This document shows positions 1 to 8,856 of a DNA stretch of 64,000 nt, piece after piece (position 1 is the stretch's first letter; every line of letters starts with the position of its first letter). The notes beneath the pieces were generated by a model. That model made no database searches. It was not told the origin of the DNA and was given only the letters and a program-made list of their open reading frames with translations. The position numbers and the translations under genes were made by a program. The DNA comes from Pelodictyon luteolum (GTDB lineage: Bacteria; Bacteroidota; Chlorobiia; Chlorobiales; Chlorobiaceae). Location of the stretch: positions 1-64,000 of the forward strand of contig NZ_LVWG01000021.1 in assembly GCF_001622165.1 (NCBI RefSeq). The letters are read 5' to 3'.

Positions 1-152
1 TTTGGCACAAGTCAGGAAAGCCCTGAAAGAATATGGCGACTGTACTTCGTAGTGTGAGCAGAGCAAGTCCTCAGTACGTCAGTATCTCTTTTCTGGTTCG
101 AGGCAGATTGCAACACCGAAGCAGGGGTACCATGGAAGAGGCAATATCGGAG

Positions 153-207
153 ACTTCGACACCTTCGACACTAACTTCGACACCTTCGACACTAGCTTCG
201 ACACTCG
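153..207. repeat. short tandem repeat, 21-bp unit
   Basis: Two exact 21-bp units (153-173, 174-194) and a partial third, each built from the smaller motif CTTCGACAC. It lies in gene-poor sequence and no coding role is visible. Confidence 0.75.
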
Positions 208-259
208 CGAGTTCATGAACTGAAGTGGACCCCAGCCATCAGACAACATCTGCTCGAGT

Positions 260-487
260 TTAAGCAGGCTCGTACCACACGCCCCGCCCTCGGCCATGCT
301 GTGTCAGATGGCCCTGTCCGGCCAGCGAACGCAGAAAGAACACGAGCCACGGTTGCCAGTCGGCGACGTCGGTCCGAATCGCGCCCTGAGTCTGCCGCAA
401 CGCCAGATAGTAGGCCTCTTTGTTGATCTCGATGACGCTTTCCAGAGAACTGTAGGGCACATAGGCGTAGCCTGCCTGAATCACCAT
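260..487 (-). pseudogene. Fic-family protein remnant
   Basis: The minus strand encodes about 57 residues (487 down to about 318) that match the segment following the catalytic core of Fic/DOC proteins, with stretches such as YVPYSSLESVIE, YYLALRQTQG and DWQPWLVFFL. The residue at the usual start is not a Fic N-terminus. The HPFxxGNGR active-site motif is absent, and the similarity ends before the frame stops at 260. Intact Fic proteins are AMP-transferases of some 350 residues, so this is a decayed internal fragment. The family call is recognition from memory of the motif and could be confirmed by a profile search. It cannot be functional on its own. Confidence 0.6.
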
Positions 488-521
488 GACGATAACTATG
501 ACGATAACTATGACGTCAGAC
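486..521. repeat. 12-bp tandem repeat
   Basis: ATGACGATAACT occurs twice in tandem (486-497, 498-509), followed by a degenerate third unit. It sits at the upstream edge of the Fic remnant and is one of several 12-bp minisatellites in the window. Confidence 0.65.
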
Positions 522-635
522 CTCCTCTGTCCGGCCCTTCAGGCGGTTCAAAGGGGGCATCTGGCAACCTTTTTTGTGGAAGGGAATTTTGTACATTAAG
601 GGTATATGGTTTTTGCATTAAACAGGGGTTGCAGC

Positions 636-1862
636 GTGAAGGGAAAGCGGATTGTACTGGGGGTGTGCGGCGGAATTGCCGCGTATAAAACACCACATCT
701 GGTGCGTCTCCTGAAAAAGGCGGGCGCTGAGGTGAGGGTTGCGCTGACCGAAGCCGGCGGGCGGTTCGTCAGCGAGCTCTCTCTTGCGACCGTGTCCCAG
801 GAACCCGTCCTCCGCAGCATGTTCCCCGCAACCGACACTCCCGGAGTCGACTATACAACCCACATCTCGCTTGGAGAGTGGGCCGACGCCCTCGTCATTG
901 CGCCGGCAACAGCCAATACGATTGCCAAACTGGCCGCAGGGCTGTCGGACGACATGCTGACCGCCTGCTTCATCACCCTCCGTCCCGACCGGCCGGTGCT
1001 CATCTTCCCCGCCATGGACGGCTATATGTTCGCATCCCCTTCGGTGCAGCGCAATACAGGTACCCTCTCTCAACAGGGGTGCCGGGTGTTCAGCCCCGAA
1101 CAGGGAGAACTCGCTTCAGGCCAGTGCGGCCTCGGCCGCATGGCTGATCCCGAAGAGATCGTACGCCAGCTTCAGGAAGCACTCACACCGGACCCTATCC
1201 TCAGAGGAAAACATGTGGTGGTGACTGCCGGCCCGACGCGCGAAAAGATCGACGGGGTGCGCTTCATTTCCAATTACTCTTCGGGCAGGATGGGCTTCGC
1301 CATCGCCCGGGCGGCTTACCGTCGCGGTGCCCGTGTGAGCCTGATTACCGGTCCGGTGCAGCTTCCAACCCCCGAAGGCATTGTGTGCATCAAGGTCGAG
1401 AGCGCCCGGGAGATGGACGAAGCCGCACGCGCTCTGTACGAGGGCACGGACATCTTCATCGGGGCGGCAGCGGTGGCCGACTACCGTCCGCTGGAAGCGG
1501 TTGAGGGCAAGATGAAGAAGGGTGCAGAGACGATGGCGGTGCAGCTCCAGCTGAGCCCCGACATCCTTGCCGGGTTCGGAGCACAGAAAAAGGCTGGACA
1601 GCTCGCCGTAGGCTTTGCGCTAGAAACTGCCGGAGGCCTCGGGAACGCAAAAGGCAAGCTCGAATCGAAGAACCTCGACCTCATCGCATTCAATACCTTC
1701 GAACAGCCGGGTTCGGGCTTTGAGGGCGATACGAACCGCCTGACCCTTATTGAGCGGAACGGCAGAACGGATGCGCTCCCCCTTATGACGAAAGACGAGG
1801 CCGCAGGAAAGCTGCTTGAGGCCGTCTCCAGGATTATGGGGGCGGAGGGAGGGAACGCTTGA
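636..1862 (+). CDS. coaBC: bifunctional phosphopantothenoylcysteine decarboxylase / phosphopantothenate-cysteine ligase
   Basis: CoaBC carries out two consecutive steps of coenzyme A synthesis: it joins phosphopantothenate to cysteine (CoaB) and decarboxylates the product (CoaC), using FMN. The N-terminal flavoprotein half shows GGIAAYK, the active-site His76 in TTHISLGEWAD, PATANT and PAMDGYM. The CoaB half begins near residue 197 with VVTAGPTREKIDGVRFISNYSSG. The GTG at 636 is preferred to the in-frame ATG at 606 because AGGGG lies about 8 bases upstream and family homology begins here (408 residues). The loop that carries the catalytic Cys in E. coli reads GELASGQCGLGRM, with Ser at that position, a form I recall from Bacteroidetes/Chlorobi. 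Its end overlaps the next gene by 4 bases. Confidence 0.95.
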   Translation: MKGKRIVLGVCGGIAAYKTPHLVRLLKKAGAEVRVALTEAGGRFVSELSLATVSQEPVLRSMFPATDTPGVDYTTHISLGEWADALVIAPATANTIAKLAAGLSDDMLTACFITLRPDRPVLIFPAMDGYMFASPSVQRNTGTLSQQGCRVFSPEQGELASGQCGLGRMADPEEIVRQLQEALTPDPILRGKHVVVTAGPTREKIDGVRFISNYSSGRMGFAIARAAYRRGARVSLITGPVQLPTPEGIVCIKVESAREMDEAARALYEGTDIFIGAAAVADYRPLEAVEGKMKKGAETMAVQLQLSPDILAGFGAQKKAGQLAVGFALETAGGLGNAKGKLESKNLDLIAFNTFEQPGSGFEGDTNRLTLIERNGRTDALPLMTKDEAAGKLLEAVSRIMGAEGGNA

Positions 1863-2458
1863 AGGACGTACCCGCCACAGAAGCACTCGGGGCACTCCGC
1901 CTGGAAACGCTCGAGTGCCGGAAATGCCGGCTTGCCGAAACCCGCAACACGGTTGTGTTCGGTGAAGGCGACCCCGCAGCGAAGCTGGTGGTGATCGGTG
2001 AAGGACCCGGGGCCGAGGAGGATGCAACAGGCAAGCCATTCGTCGGCCGCTCGGGCCAGCTGCTCACCAAAATCCTTGCGGCAATCGGCTTCAGCCGCGA
2101 GGAGGTGTTCATCTGCAACATCGTCAAGTGCCGGCCGCCACAGAACCGCAACCCGGCGCATGATGAAATAGCGGCATGTACCCCGTGGCTGAAAAGCCAG
2201 ATCGAAATCATCCGCCCGAAGGTGATCCTCCTGCTCGGAAAGGTTGCGGCAAACACCATCCTCCAGAACTCGCTTTCGATGGGTGCGATGCGGGGGCAGG
2301 TGCTTCAGTGGGAAGGAGTCGACTGCTTCGTGACCTACCATCCGGCCGCACTGCTCCGCAACCCCAACTGGAAGCGGGGGTGCTGGGAGGACGTGCAGCT
2401 GCTCAGGCACCATTATGACAACATTACCATGCCCGTCAAGGAGACGGGGGCTGAATGA
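1859..2458 (+). CDS. uracil-DNA glycosylase, family 4 (Fe-S type)
   Basis: Removes uracil from DNA as the first step of base-excision repair. Family-4 enzymes carry a 4Fe-4S cluster, and all four ligands are visible: Cys20 and Cys23 (ECRKC), Cys91 (VKCRPP) and Cys107. Motif A is GEGPGAEED (47-55) and motif B is HPAALLRNP (161-169), with His161. At 199 residues it has family length. It starts at TTG 1859, overlapping the coaBC stop (TTGA), behind a strong GGAGGGAGGG ribosome site. Its own stop overlaps dnaB as ATGA. The coaBC-udg-dnaB chain is therefore translationally coupled. Confidence 0.95.
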   Translation: MKDVPATEALGALRLETLECRKCRLAETRNTVVFGEGDPAAKLVVIGEGPGAEEDATGKPFVGRSGQLLTKILAAIGFSREEVFICNIVKCRPPQNRNPAHDEIAACTPWLKSQIEIIRPKVILLLGKVAANTILQNSLSMGAMRGQVLQWEGVDCFVTYHPAALLRNPNWKRGCWEDVQLLRHHYDNITMPVKETGAE

Positions 2459-3990
2459 AAAGGGACAGAAAAGAGGACAGGAACATCATAGATTTCGATC
2501 AGGACATCGATTTTTCCAGAGAGAGCCGCATACCGCCCTACTCCACGGAAATCGAGCAGGAGGTGCTTGCGTGCCTGCTGCTTGAGGAGGATCCGATAGA
2601 GCAGGTCGTGCAGATCTTCGCCGACAGCGGAGCCCTGGTGTTCTATGAGCGGCGCCACCAGATCATCTTCCGGGCAATGATGCAGCTCTACAACAAGCGG
2701 CAGGCGATCGACCTCATCACCGTGAGCGAAGAGCTGGTGAAGATGGGCGAGCTCGACAACATCGGCGGAAGACACTATCTGGCGGAACTCTCCGGCAAGG
2801 TGATCAGCGCTGCCAATGTGGAGTACTATGCGCGCCTGGCAAAGGAGAAGTTCCTCTACCGGAGGATGATATCGATATCGACGAAGATCTCGGAGAGCTC
2901 CTACAGTTCGTCGATGGACATCTTCGATCTTGTGGAGCACGCCTCCCAGCAGTTCTTCAACATCTCGCAGGCGGGCATCAAGAAAAGGGCCACACCCATC
3001 AAGGAGCTGGTGAAGAACGGCATCCATATGCTCGAAACCCTCCGCGCCTCCCAGTCATCGGTGACCGGTGTTGGATCGGGGTTCTCGGAGCTCGACCAGA
3101 TGACGGCCGGGTTCCAGCGCTCTGACATGATCATCATCGCTGCGCGTCCTTCGGCCGGCAAAACCGCGTTTTCGCTGGCGCTCGCCCGCAACGCGGCCGT
3201 CGATTTCCAGACACCGGTGCTCTTCTTCTCCCTTGAAATGGCCGAAGTGCAGCTGGCCGTCAGGCTCATGTGCGCCGAGGCCATGGTGGAGTCGCAGCTG
3301 GTGAGGACCGGCAGGATTTCAAACGAGATGATGGGACGCATCATCAACAATATGGACAAGCTGAACGAGGCAAAGCTCTTCATCGACGACACGCCGGGCA
3401 TCTCCATCATGGAGCTGACCGCCAAGACCCGGCGCATGAAGCAGGAGCATGACATCGGCATGGTGGTCGTTGACTACCTCCAGCTGGTAAGTCCCGTGCG
3501 TGACGGCAAGAGCAACCGCGAGCAGGAGATCGCCCAGATATCGAGGTCACTGAAAGCGCTGGCCAAAGAGCTCAACATCCCGGTCATCGCCCTCGCCCAG
3601 CTCAACCGCTCCGTCGAGCAGCGCACCGGCGACCGCCGCCCGCAGCTTTCCGACCTTCGTGAATCGGGCTCCATCGAGCAGGATGCCGACGTGGTGATGT
3701 TCCTCTCACGCCCCGAGATGTACGGTAAACAGACCTTCGAAGACGGCTCCTCCACCAAAGACGTGGTGGAGATCGTCATCGGCAAACAGCGAAACGGTCC
3801 GATCGGCGACATCCGCCTGCTGTTCCTGAAGAACCACGGACGGTTCCAGTCGATGGCCAACGCCTACATCACCGCAGCAGCTGAATCCGAAGTCGATTAC
3901 GGCAACACCGACCACTACCGGGCGCCCGAAGCGGACCAGCCGCCGGACAGAGAGGGGGCCTATATCAATCATGACGAAGCACCGTTTTAA
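2455..3990 (+). CDS. dnaB: replicative DNA helicase DnaB
   Basis: Hexameric ATP-driven helicase that unwinds DNA at the replication fork and recruits primase. At 511 residues it has an N-terminal DnaB domain (about 28-130), a linker, and a RecA-like ATPase with Walker A ARPSAGKT (230-237). The Walker B region MVVVDYLQL and the later segment LAQLNRSVEQR, followed by LSDLRESGSIEQDAD, are typical of the family. No intein or insertion is seen. The start overlaps the uracil-DNA glycosylase stop by 4 bases, so it is probably co-transcribed with it. Confidence 0.97.
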   Translation: MKRDRKEDRNIIDFDQDIDFSRESRIPPYSTEIEQEVLACLLLEEDPIEQVVQIFADSGALVFYERRHQIIFRAMMQLYNKRQAIDLITVSEELVKMGELDNIGGRHYLAELSGKVISAANVEYYARLAKEKFLYRRMISISTKISESSYSSSMDIFDLVEHASQQFFNISQAGIKKRATPIKELVKNGIHMLETLRASQSSVTGVGSGFSELDQMTAGFQRSDMIIIAARPSAGKTAFSLALARNAAVDFQTPVLFFSLEMAEVQLAVRLMCAEAMVESQLVRTGRISNEMMGRIINNMDKLNEAKLFIDDTPGISIMELTAKTRRMKQEHDIGMVVVDYLQLVSPVRDGKSNREQEIAQISRSLKALAKELNIPVIALAQLNRSVEQRTGDRRPQLSDLRESGSIEQDADVVMFLSRPEMYGKQTFEDGSSTKDVVEIVIGKQRNGPIGDIRLLFLKNHGRFQSMANAYITAAAESEVDYGNTDHYRAPEADQPPDREGAYINHDEAPF

Positions 3991-4002
3991 CCTGATTACC
4001 TC

Positions 4003-5808
4003 ATGCCCGCACACACACCGAACGAGGAGCCTCCCGCCACCCGGAAAGGAGCGGAAGATGCAGTACCAGGCGCCCGAAAAAGCCGGCGGCGCAAGGAGGA
4101 GCGCTACACGGGCATCGCCGCATCCCGCGGCATCGCAATCGGGGAGTGCTATGCGTTCGTAAAAGAGACGGAGATTCCGCTTCCCCTGAAGCTGGAACCC
4201 GAAAAGACCGAAGCGGAGGTCGAGCGGTTCCTCACTGCGCTCGGCCGCTCGGAGAAGGAGCTCCGTAAAATAGAGCGCGTCACCATCAAGAAGCTCGGAA
4301 AAAGCTACTCGAACCTCTTTCAGGCGCAAATCATGGTGCTGCACGATCCCGTGCTCACCGAATCGGTCACCCGGCGCATCCGCTCTGAGATGCGGCCTGC
4401 GAACCTCGTCATCGAGGAGGAGTTCTCGAAGTACCTTGAGCTGTTCCGCAAGTCGGACGACGAACTGTTCCAGGAGCGCGCCGACGACATGCAGGACATC
4501 AAGGACCGCATCATCCGCAATCTCCATGTCCGTAAACTGCACTCATGGATCCCTGAAGGGGTGATTGTAGCCTCCGACCACCTCTCACCGGCCGACATCG
4601 TGCTACTCAGCCGCAGCAACATCAAGGGGTTCGTCACTGACACGGGAGGAAAGACCTCGCATATCTCCCTCATCTGCAAGTCACTGAAGATTCCGATGGT
4701 CGTCGGGCTCGGCAAACTGTCGCAGAAGGTGGTTGCAGGACGGCAGATGATCATCGACGGAAGCACCGGCACGGTGCTTGTCGACCCTTCGGAAGAAAGC
4801 ATTGCTGAATACACCGCCCGCCAGAAGGCCGAGCAGAAAAGTGAAGAGGATGAGTCGGAAGCGGCCGTCTATCCCGCAATGACGAAGTGCGGCGTACGGA
4901 TCTGCTTCTACGCGAACATCGACTTCAAGGAGGAACTCGACGCCATCTGCGCTGCCGGCGCCGAAGGCGTGGGGCTGTTCCGGAGCGAGAACCTGTTCAC
5001 CGACGCATCCAAAGTACCCTCAGAGTCCCTCCAGGAACGCTACTACTTCCAGATGGCCGACGCCATCGCCCCCCTGCCGCTCGATATCCGTCTTTTTGAC
5101 ATCGGAGGGGACAAGCTGATGTACTCGCCAGTCAAGGAACCCAACCCCAACCTCGGCTGGCGGGGCGTGCGCATCCTGCTCGACCTGCCTGAAATCATCG
5201 AAGCACAGATCACGGCCATACTGAAAGCCAACCTCCACGGCAACATCGACATCCTCGTACCGATGATCATGTCGCTTGACGAGATTGCGGCGGTACGCGC
5301 CATTCTGGACAGGCTCTACCTGGAGATTTCACAGAAAAGCGGACTGCAGATCGAAAAACCCGGCTTCGGCGCCATGATTGAAGTGCCGGCAGCCGTGGAG
5401 CTGATCGAGGAGATCACCCGGGTGGTCGACTTCATCAGCATCGGCACCAACGATCTCACCCAGTACACCCTTGCCGTCGACCGCAACAACGTCATCGTAC
5501 AGGACCTGTTCGAGAAGTTCCACCCCGCACTCATCCGCCAGCTGTACCGCATTATTTCAACGGCACAGAAAAACCGCTGCAAGGCGATCATATGCGGCGA
5601 CATGGGTTCCGACCCGCTCGCCCTTCCATTCCTCCTCGGATGCGGCCTCCGCCACTTCAGCGTGGTCAGCTCCGACATCGCAAAACTCAAGTCGCTCGTC
5701 GGCCGCTACACGCTCGAAGAAACCGAAGGGCTCGCCCGTGAGTGCCTGATGCTCACCACCGCAGAAGCCATCAAGGACCGCCTTGAACGGTGCCGCAGCA
5801 TGCACTGA
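4003..5808 (+). CDS. ptsI: phosphoenolpyruvate-protein phosphotransferase (PTS enzyme I)
   Basis: Enzyme I takes phosphate from PEP on a histidine and passes it to HPr. The phosphorylatable His220 sits in TDTGGKTSH. The PEP-binding barrel shows GVGLFRSENLF, GTNDLTQYTL (481-490) and the catalytic Cys531 in ICGDMGSDP. At 601 residues it has normal length, though the first 35 residues are basic, unlike the family N-terminus. The start follows the dnaB stop by 12 bases with only a weak ribosome site. No HPr or sugar-specific EII gene is nearby. A regulatory PTS, as seen in non-sugar-using bacteria, is the more likely role; that is inference. Confidence 0.93.
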   Translation: MPAHTPNEEPPATRKGAEDAVPGARKSRRRKEERYTGIAASRGIAIGECYAFVKETEIPLPLKLEPEKTEAEVERFLTALGRSEKELRKIERVTIKKLGKSYSNLFQAQIMVLHDPVLTESVTRRIRSEMRPANLVIEEEFSKYLELFRKSDDELFQERADDMQDIKDRIIRNLHVRKLHSWIPEGVIVASDHLSPADIVLLSRSNIKGFVTDTGGKTSHISLICKSLKIPMVVGLGKLSQKVVAGRQMIIDGSTGTVLVDPSEESIAEYTARQKAEQKSEEDESEAAVYPAMTKCGVRICFYANIDFKEELDAICAAGAEGVGLFRSENLFTDASKVPSESLQERYYFQMADAIAPLPLDIRLFDIGGDKLMYSPVKEPNPNLGWRGVRILLDLPEIIEAQITAILKANLHGNIDILVPMIMSLDEIAAVRAILDRLYLEISQKSGLQIEKPGFGAMIEVPAAVELIEEITRVVDFISIGTNDLTQYTLAVDRNNVIVQDLFEKFHPALIRQLYRIISTAQKNRCKAIICGDMGSDPLALPFLLGCGLRHFSVVSSDIAKLKSLVGRYTLEETEGLARECLMLTTAEAIKDRLERCRSMH

Positions 5809-6107
5809 AAACCGCCCTGGATTCCACAGTAAAAACACAGGCCCCCAGCACACCCCTTGCAGGCAGCGTATGCTCCGCCGACAAGGGGAAGATGGAACGA
5901 TGCCTGCTCACCCGTGCCCGTTCATTACGAATACAGCCCCCTGCACGTCCTCATACCAGAGCCGTATGCGACGTCCCCCCCCTTTACCGACGCTCCCGTC
6001 CGGCAGAGATAGAGGAAGAGAGCAAGAGAGAGCCGTAGCACTCCTGGCACCGCCGTCAGACGGATTTCCCTTTTTTTCCATAATCCAACCAGCAGGATTC
6101 GTTGTTT
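5809..6107. other. intergenic region without a supported gene
   Basis: About 300 bases between the PtsI-like gene and the hip operators. Only short unconvincing open frames are present on either strand. No clear terminator is seen after the PtsI-like gene. Confidence 0.5.
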
Positions 6108-6125
6108 TATCCCGAAAAAGGGATA
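6108..6125. promoter_or_regulatory. HipB-type operator O1
   Basis: Perfect TATCC-N8-GGATA palindrome, the operator consensus established for E. coli HipB. It lies 98 bases upstream of the hipB start and 27 bp (centre to centre) from the second copy, as expected for cooperative autorepression by a HipA-HipB complex. Confidence 0.85.
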
Positions 6126-6134
6126 AATTGGTTT

Positions 6135-6152
6135 TATCCCATATAAAGGATA
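6135..6152. promoter_or_regulatory. HipB-type operator O2
   Basis: Second perfect TATCC-N8-GGATA site. Its right half overlaps a -10-like hexamer, GATAAT (6149-6154). With TTGGTT at 6128 this gives a possible promoter with a short 15-bp spacer, so bound HipB would block initiation. Confidence 0.82.
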
Positions 6153-6222
6153 ATCGAGTGTTGGCCATTGACAGTAAGGCCCTCATAACGAGGGTACCAT
6201 CAAAATTCGTACAAGACGCCAG

Positions 6223-6465
6223 ATGAACACCATCCGCACCACGAAACAACTTGCACTGCTGCTGCAGGGATATCGCAAGGAACAGCAGCTGTCACAGGAG
6301 CAAGCGGCAGAGAGAGTCGGGATGAGCCAAAAAATGGTATCGGCCTTTGAAAACCACCCGGAACGCTGCTCCATCGGAAACCTCTTCAAACTGCTTTCCG
6401 CCCTCGGCCTTGAACTCTCGCTCAAAAGAAAAGCAGATGGATCAACAGACAAAGGCGAGTGGTAA
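6223..6465 (+). CDS. hipB: HipB-like antitoxin, XRE-family DNA-binding protein
   Basis: 80-residue helix-turn-helix protein with the XRE pattern LSQEQAAERVGMSQKMVSAFE (about 24-44). In characterised hip systems HipB represses the operon and neutralises the HipA kinase. Evidence for this role is the fused neighbour hipA, which begins on the last base of the hipB stop (TAATG), and the two HipB-type operators upstream. The C-terminal tail (after about residue 68) is polar and unstructured in look, as in HipB, where the tail influences stability. Confidence 0.9.
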   Translation: MNTIRTTKQLALLLQGYRKEQQLSQEQAAERVGMSQKMVSAFENHPERCSIGNLFKLLSALGLELSLKRKADGSTDKGEW

Positions 6466-7790
6466 TGGGCAGACCATCAAGCACGAAAATGCTCCGGCTC
6501 CTGATGAATGGAGAGGATGTCGGAAACTGGACTGTCCGCCCAAACGGTATGCATGAGTTCGGCTATACAGCCTCGTGGCTTACCCTGCCGCATGCCCGGC
6601 CGATCTCTCTTTCCATGCCGTTACGAACTGAACCTTACCGTGGTGAAGCGGTCTACGCCTACTTCGACAACCTGTTGCCGAACAATGACCAGATCAGGCG
6701 AAGAATCCAGAACCGCTTTGCCGCCGGAGGCATCGATCCGTTTTCGCTCCTGCAGGAAACCGGACGCGATTGTGTTGGCGCCATCCAGCTTCTCGCCCCA
6801 AACGATACAGGAGAAGATATCCGAACCATCCGGGCAACGGCTCTTGACCCGGCAGGAATCGCATCCCTCTGCAATAATACAACCCGGGACGCCGCCTTCG
6901 GCAAAAGAGAACAGGCGGGTGACGAATTCAGGATTTCTCTTTCCGGGGCAAAGGAAAAAACGGCCCTTCTTTTTCATGAAGGCCGGTGGATGATTCCCCA
7001 CGGCACCACACCCTCAACCCATATCCTCAAACTGCCACTCGGCACAATCGGCCAAAACCATATCAACATGGATTTGTCGATCGAAAACGAGTGGCTCTCC
7101 CTGAAGATCCTCGAGGCTTACGGACTTCCTGTCGCCAAAGCAACCATCGAAACCTTCAGCGACGTGAAATCGCTCGTTGTAGAACGCTTCGACAGAAAAC
7201 CGTCCCGTGAAGGGGACTGGATCATGCGCCTCCCGCAGGAAGACCTCTGCCAGGCCACCGGGACACCGCCTTGGCAGAAATACGAAAGCGATGGCGGTCC
7301 GGGCATCGAAGCCATCATGCAGCTCCTCCTCGGCTCAGCGCGTGCAGAGGATGACCGGAAGCTGTTCTTCCAGACACAGGTTGCCTTTTTTCTTCTCGCG
7401 GCTATCGATGGGCACGCAAAAAACTTCAGCATCTTCCTTGGTCCCACAGGAACGTTCCACCTCACGCCCCTCTATGATACCCTCTCGGCTTTTCCTGTCA
7501 TCGGAAACGGCCGAAATCAGCTTCCTCCCGGAGAAATCACCATGGCCATGGCTCTTTGGGGTAAAAGCCGTGTGTACCGATGGGCAGGCATGACACGGCG
7601 CCACTTCATCACCACCGCAAGAAGCTGCGGCCTTACAGGGCGTACCGCCGAAACCATCATCGATGATATGCTGCAGCGAACGCCGCAGGTTCTTATGGAT
7701 ACCGCCCGACAACTCCCGTCCGGGTTCCCGGAAAGCGTAGCCGGAGCAATCTTTGACGGTGTGGAGCAGTCACTGGAAAGAATTGGATGA
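6465..7790 (+). CDS. hipA: HipA-like serine/threonine kinase toxin
   Basis: HipA phosphorylates a translation factor target (GltX in E. coli) and causes growth arrest linked to persistence. This protein has 441 residues, the family length, and appears intact: the autophosphorylation/P-loop region LSGAKEKTALL (Ser160), Lys189 in HILKLP, catalytic Asp315 with Asn320 in AIDGHAKNFSIF, and the metal-binding Asp338 in LYDTLS. ATG 6465 is chosen over the upstream GTG 6459 because it overlaps the hipB stop and has AAAGGCGAG in front. The 3' end overlaps the broken ATPase remnant by 4 bases. Confidence 0.92.
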   Translation: MGRPSSTKMLRLLMNGEDVGNWTVRPNGMHEFGYTASWLTLPHARPISLSMPLRTEPYRGEAVYAYFDNLLPNNDQIRRRIQNRFAAGGIDPFSLLQETGRDCVGAIQLLAPNDTGEDIRTIRATALDPAGIASLCNNTTRDAAFGKREQAGDEFRISLSGAKEKTALLFHEGRWMIPHGTTPSTHILKLPLGTIGQNHINMDLSIENEWLSLKILEAYGLPVAKATIETFSDVKSLVVERFDRKPSREGDWIMRLPQEDLCQATGTPPWQKYESDGGPGIEAIMQLLLGSARAEDDRKLFFQTQVAFFLLAAIDGHAKNFSIFLGPTGTFHLTPLYDTLSAFPVIGNGRNQLPPGEITMAMALWGKSRVYRWAGMTRRHFITTARSCGLTGRTAETIIDDMLQRTPQVLMDTARQLPSGFPESVAGAIFDGVEQSLERIG

Positions 7791-8442
7791 AAGAGGCCCT
7801 GTGCCCTGAAATGAGACCGTACGGCAGCCTTTTCCGCCAATACATGCTCTTGAGAAAGGAGGCCCTCGCTGACATCCCTCTACTCTCATCTCCTGGGGAA
7901 CTGCTCGAGGCCGAGCGGCCCCGCTTCAGCCGGGTTGGAGAGGAGTGCCGGCCGCTGACAGGGTTGTTTCATAGCTACCTGCTTCGTGGCGGCTTTCCCC
8001 AGACCGCACTACTGGAAAGCACCCCTATGGCACAGAAACTTCTTCGTGAAGACATTGTCGACAAAGTCCTCAAGCGCGACATCTGCTCCATGTTCGGCGT
8101 AAGGAGACTCAAGGAGCTTGAGCAGACATTTCTGTATTTCTGCCAGCATGACGGGGGGATGCTTGACATCCCCACACGCTGCAACAATCTTGATGTCAAT
8201 AAAAAGACTGTACTCAACTTCATGATGCTGCTTGAATCAGCTCACCTGATATACCGGCTGAAGCCGCCTGGTTACGGCAAGGAAATACTGAGGGGCCGAG
8301 AGAGAAAGGCCTGCTGGAAGACTCCACAGCGCTTGGCCGGGTTGTTGAAACAGCATTTTTCAAACACGTCTTCGAATGCCACCACAAAGAGAGCGGCGCA
8401 TTTTCGTACGGGAGAGACCCTTCCACCCAGCATGAGATTGAT
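7787..8442 (+). pseudogene. AAA/DUF4143 ATPase, middle part, frameshifted
   Basis: Residual coding for the central and DUF4143 part of an AAA_14-type ATPase: FHSYLLRGGFPQTALLE, LREDIVDKVLKRDI, then NKKTVLNFMMLLESAHLIYRL. The N-terminal third with Walker A is missing. Near 8300-8310 the frame shifts; the next frame restores LGRVVETAFFKHVFE and CHHKESGAFSYGRDPSTQ, and homology stops after GAG ATT GAT at about 8442. The natural continuation of this domain is found 1.6 kb downstream, at 9953-10212. The gene is truncated at both ends and cannot make an active ATPase. It immediately follows hipA. Confidence 0.8.
8362..8442. repeat. 81-bp direct repeat A, copy 1
   Basis: Matches 9953-10033 with a single visible difference (a G/T at the codon after SY). 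It encodes the conserved HVFECHHKESG block of the DUF4143 ATPase. Spacing between the copies is 1,591 bp. Confidence 0.9.
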
Positions 8443-8574
8443 TCCATATTGTTTTTCTCTCTGATCTCACTGAGAATGTATCAATCGATTATTATCGAAG
8501 ACTTTCGCCGGGGGCGTACTTTTTACCGGCTTTTTGTCGGGACCCCTTTTCTGTCTTTTCGATACGGAATTTTG

Positions 8575-8603
8575 TTGCATGTAGCGATGTTTTAGTATAT
8601 GTT
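8575..8603 (+). promoter_or_regulatory. candidate promoter of the MazEF-like operon
   Basis: TTGCAT (8575-8580), a 17-base spacer and TATGTT (8598-8603). It overlaps a GTTACAT-GTTACA direct repeat that could serve as an autoregulatory site. The antitoxin start lies 40 bases downstream. Confidence 0.5.
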
Positions 8604-8643
8604 ACATGTTACAGGATCAAACAATAACTCAAGGATGGATACT

Positions 8644-8856
8644 ATGGCGGGGGTAGCCGAAAGAGTTCAAAAGTACAGGGCGGGCTTACGCAAGGCCGGG
8701 ATGCGCCCGTTGCAAATATGGGTTCCCGATACCCGGCGGGCAGGGTTCGCGGCGGAGTGCAGGCGGCAATCGGCCCTTTTGAAAAAAGATCATCAGGAAA
8801 AGGAAGTCCTGCAGTTTCTGGAAAAGGCCGCAGACCGTGAAGGGTGGACGGCATGA
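8644..8856 (+). CDS. MazE-like antitoxin (DUF3018 family)
   Basis: 70-residue protein with the DUF3018/MazE-like pattern AERVQKYRAGLRKAG, then RPLQIWVPDTRRAGFAAE and ECRRQSALLKK. Proteins of this family are encoded directly before MazF toxins and are taken as their antitoxins. ATG 8644 is preferred to ATG 8635 because AAGGATGGA then sits at ribosome-site distance. The stop overlaps the toxin start (ATGA). The pair lies inside a disrupted ATPase gene, so it is likely an acquired module. Confidence 0.87.
   Translation: MAGVAERVQKYRAGLRKAGMRPLQIWVPDTRRAGFAAECRRQSALLKKDHQEKEVLQFLEKAADREGWTA

Noticed and set aside
5908-6249. Minus-strand frame of 113 codons before hipB
   Set aside because: It runs across both operators and the hipB start with no homology.
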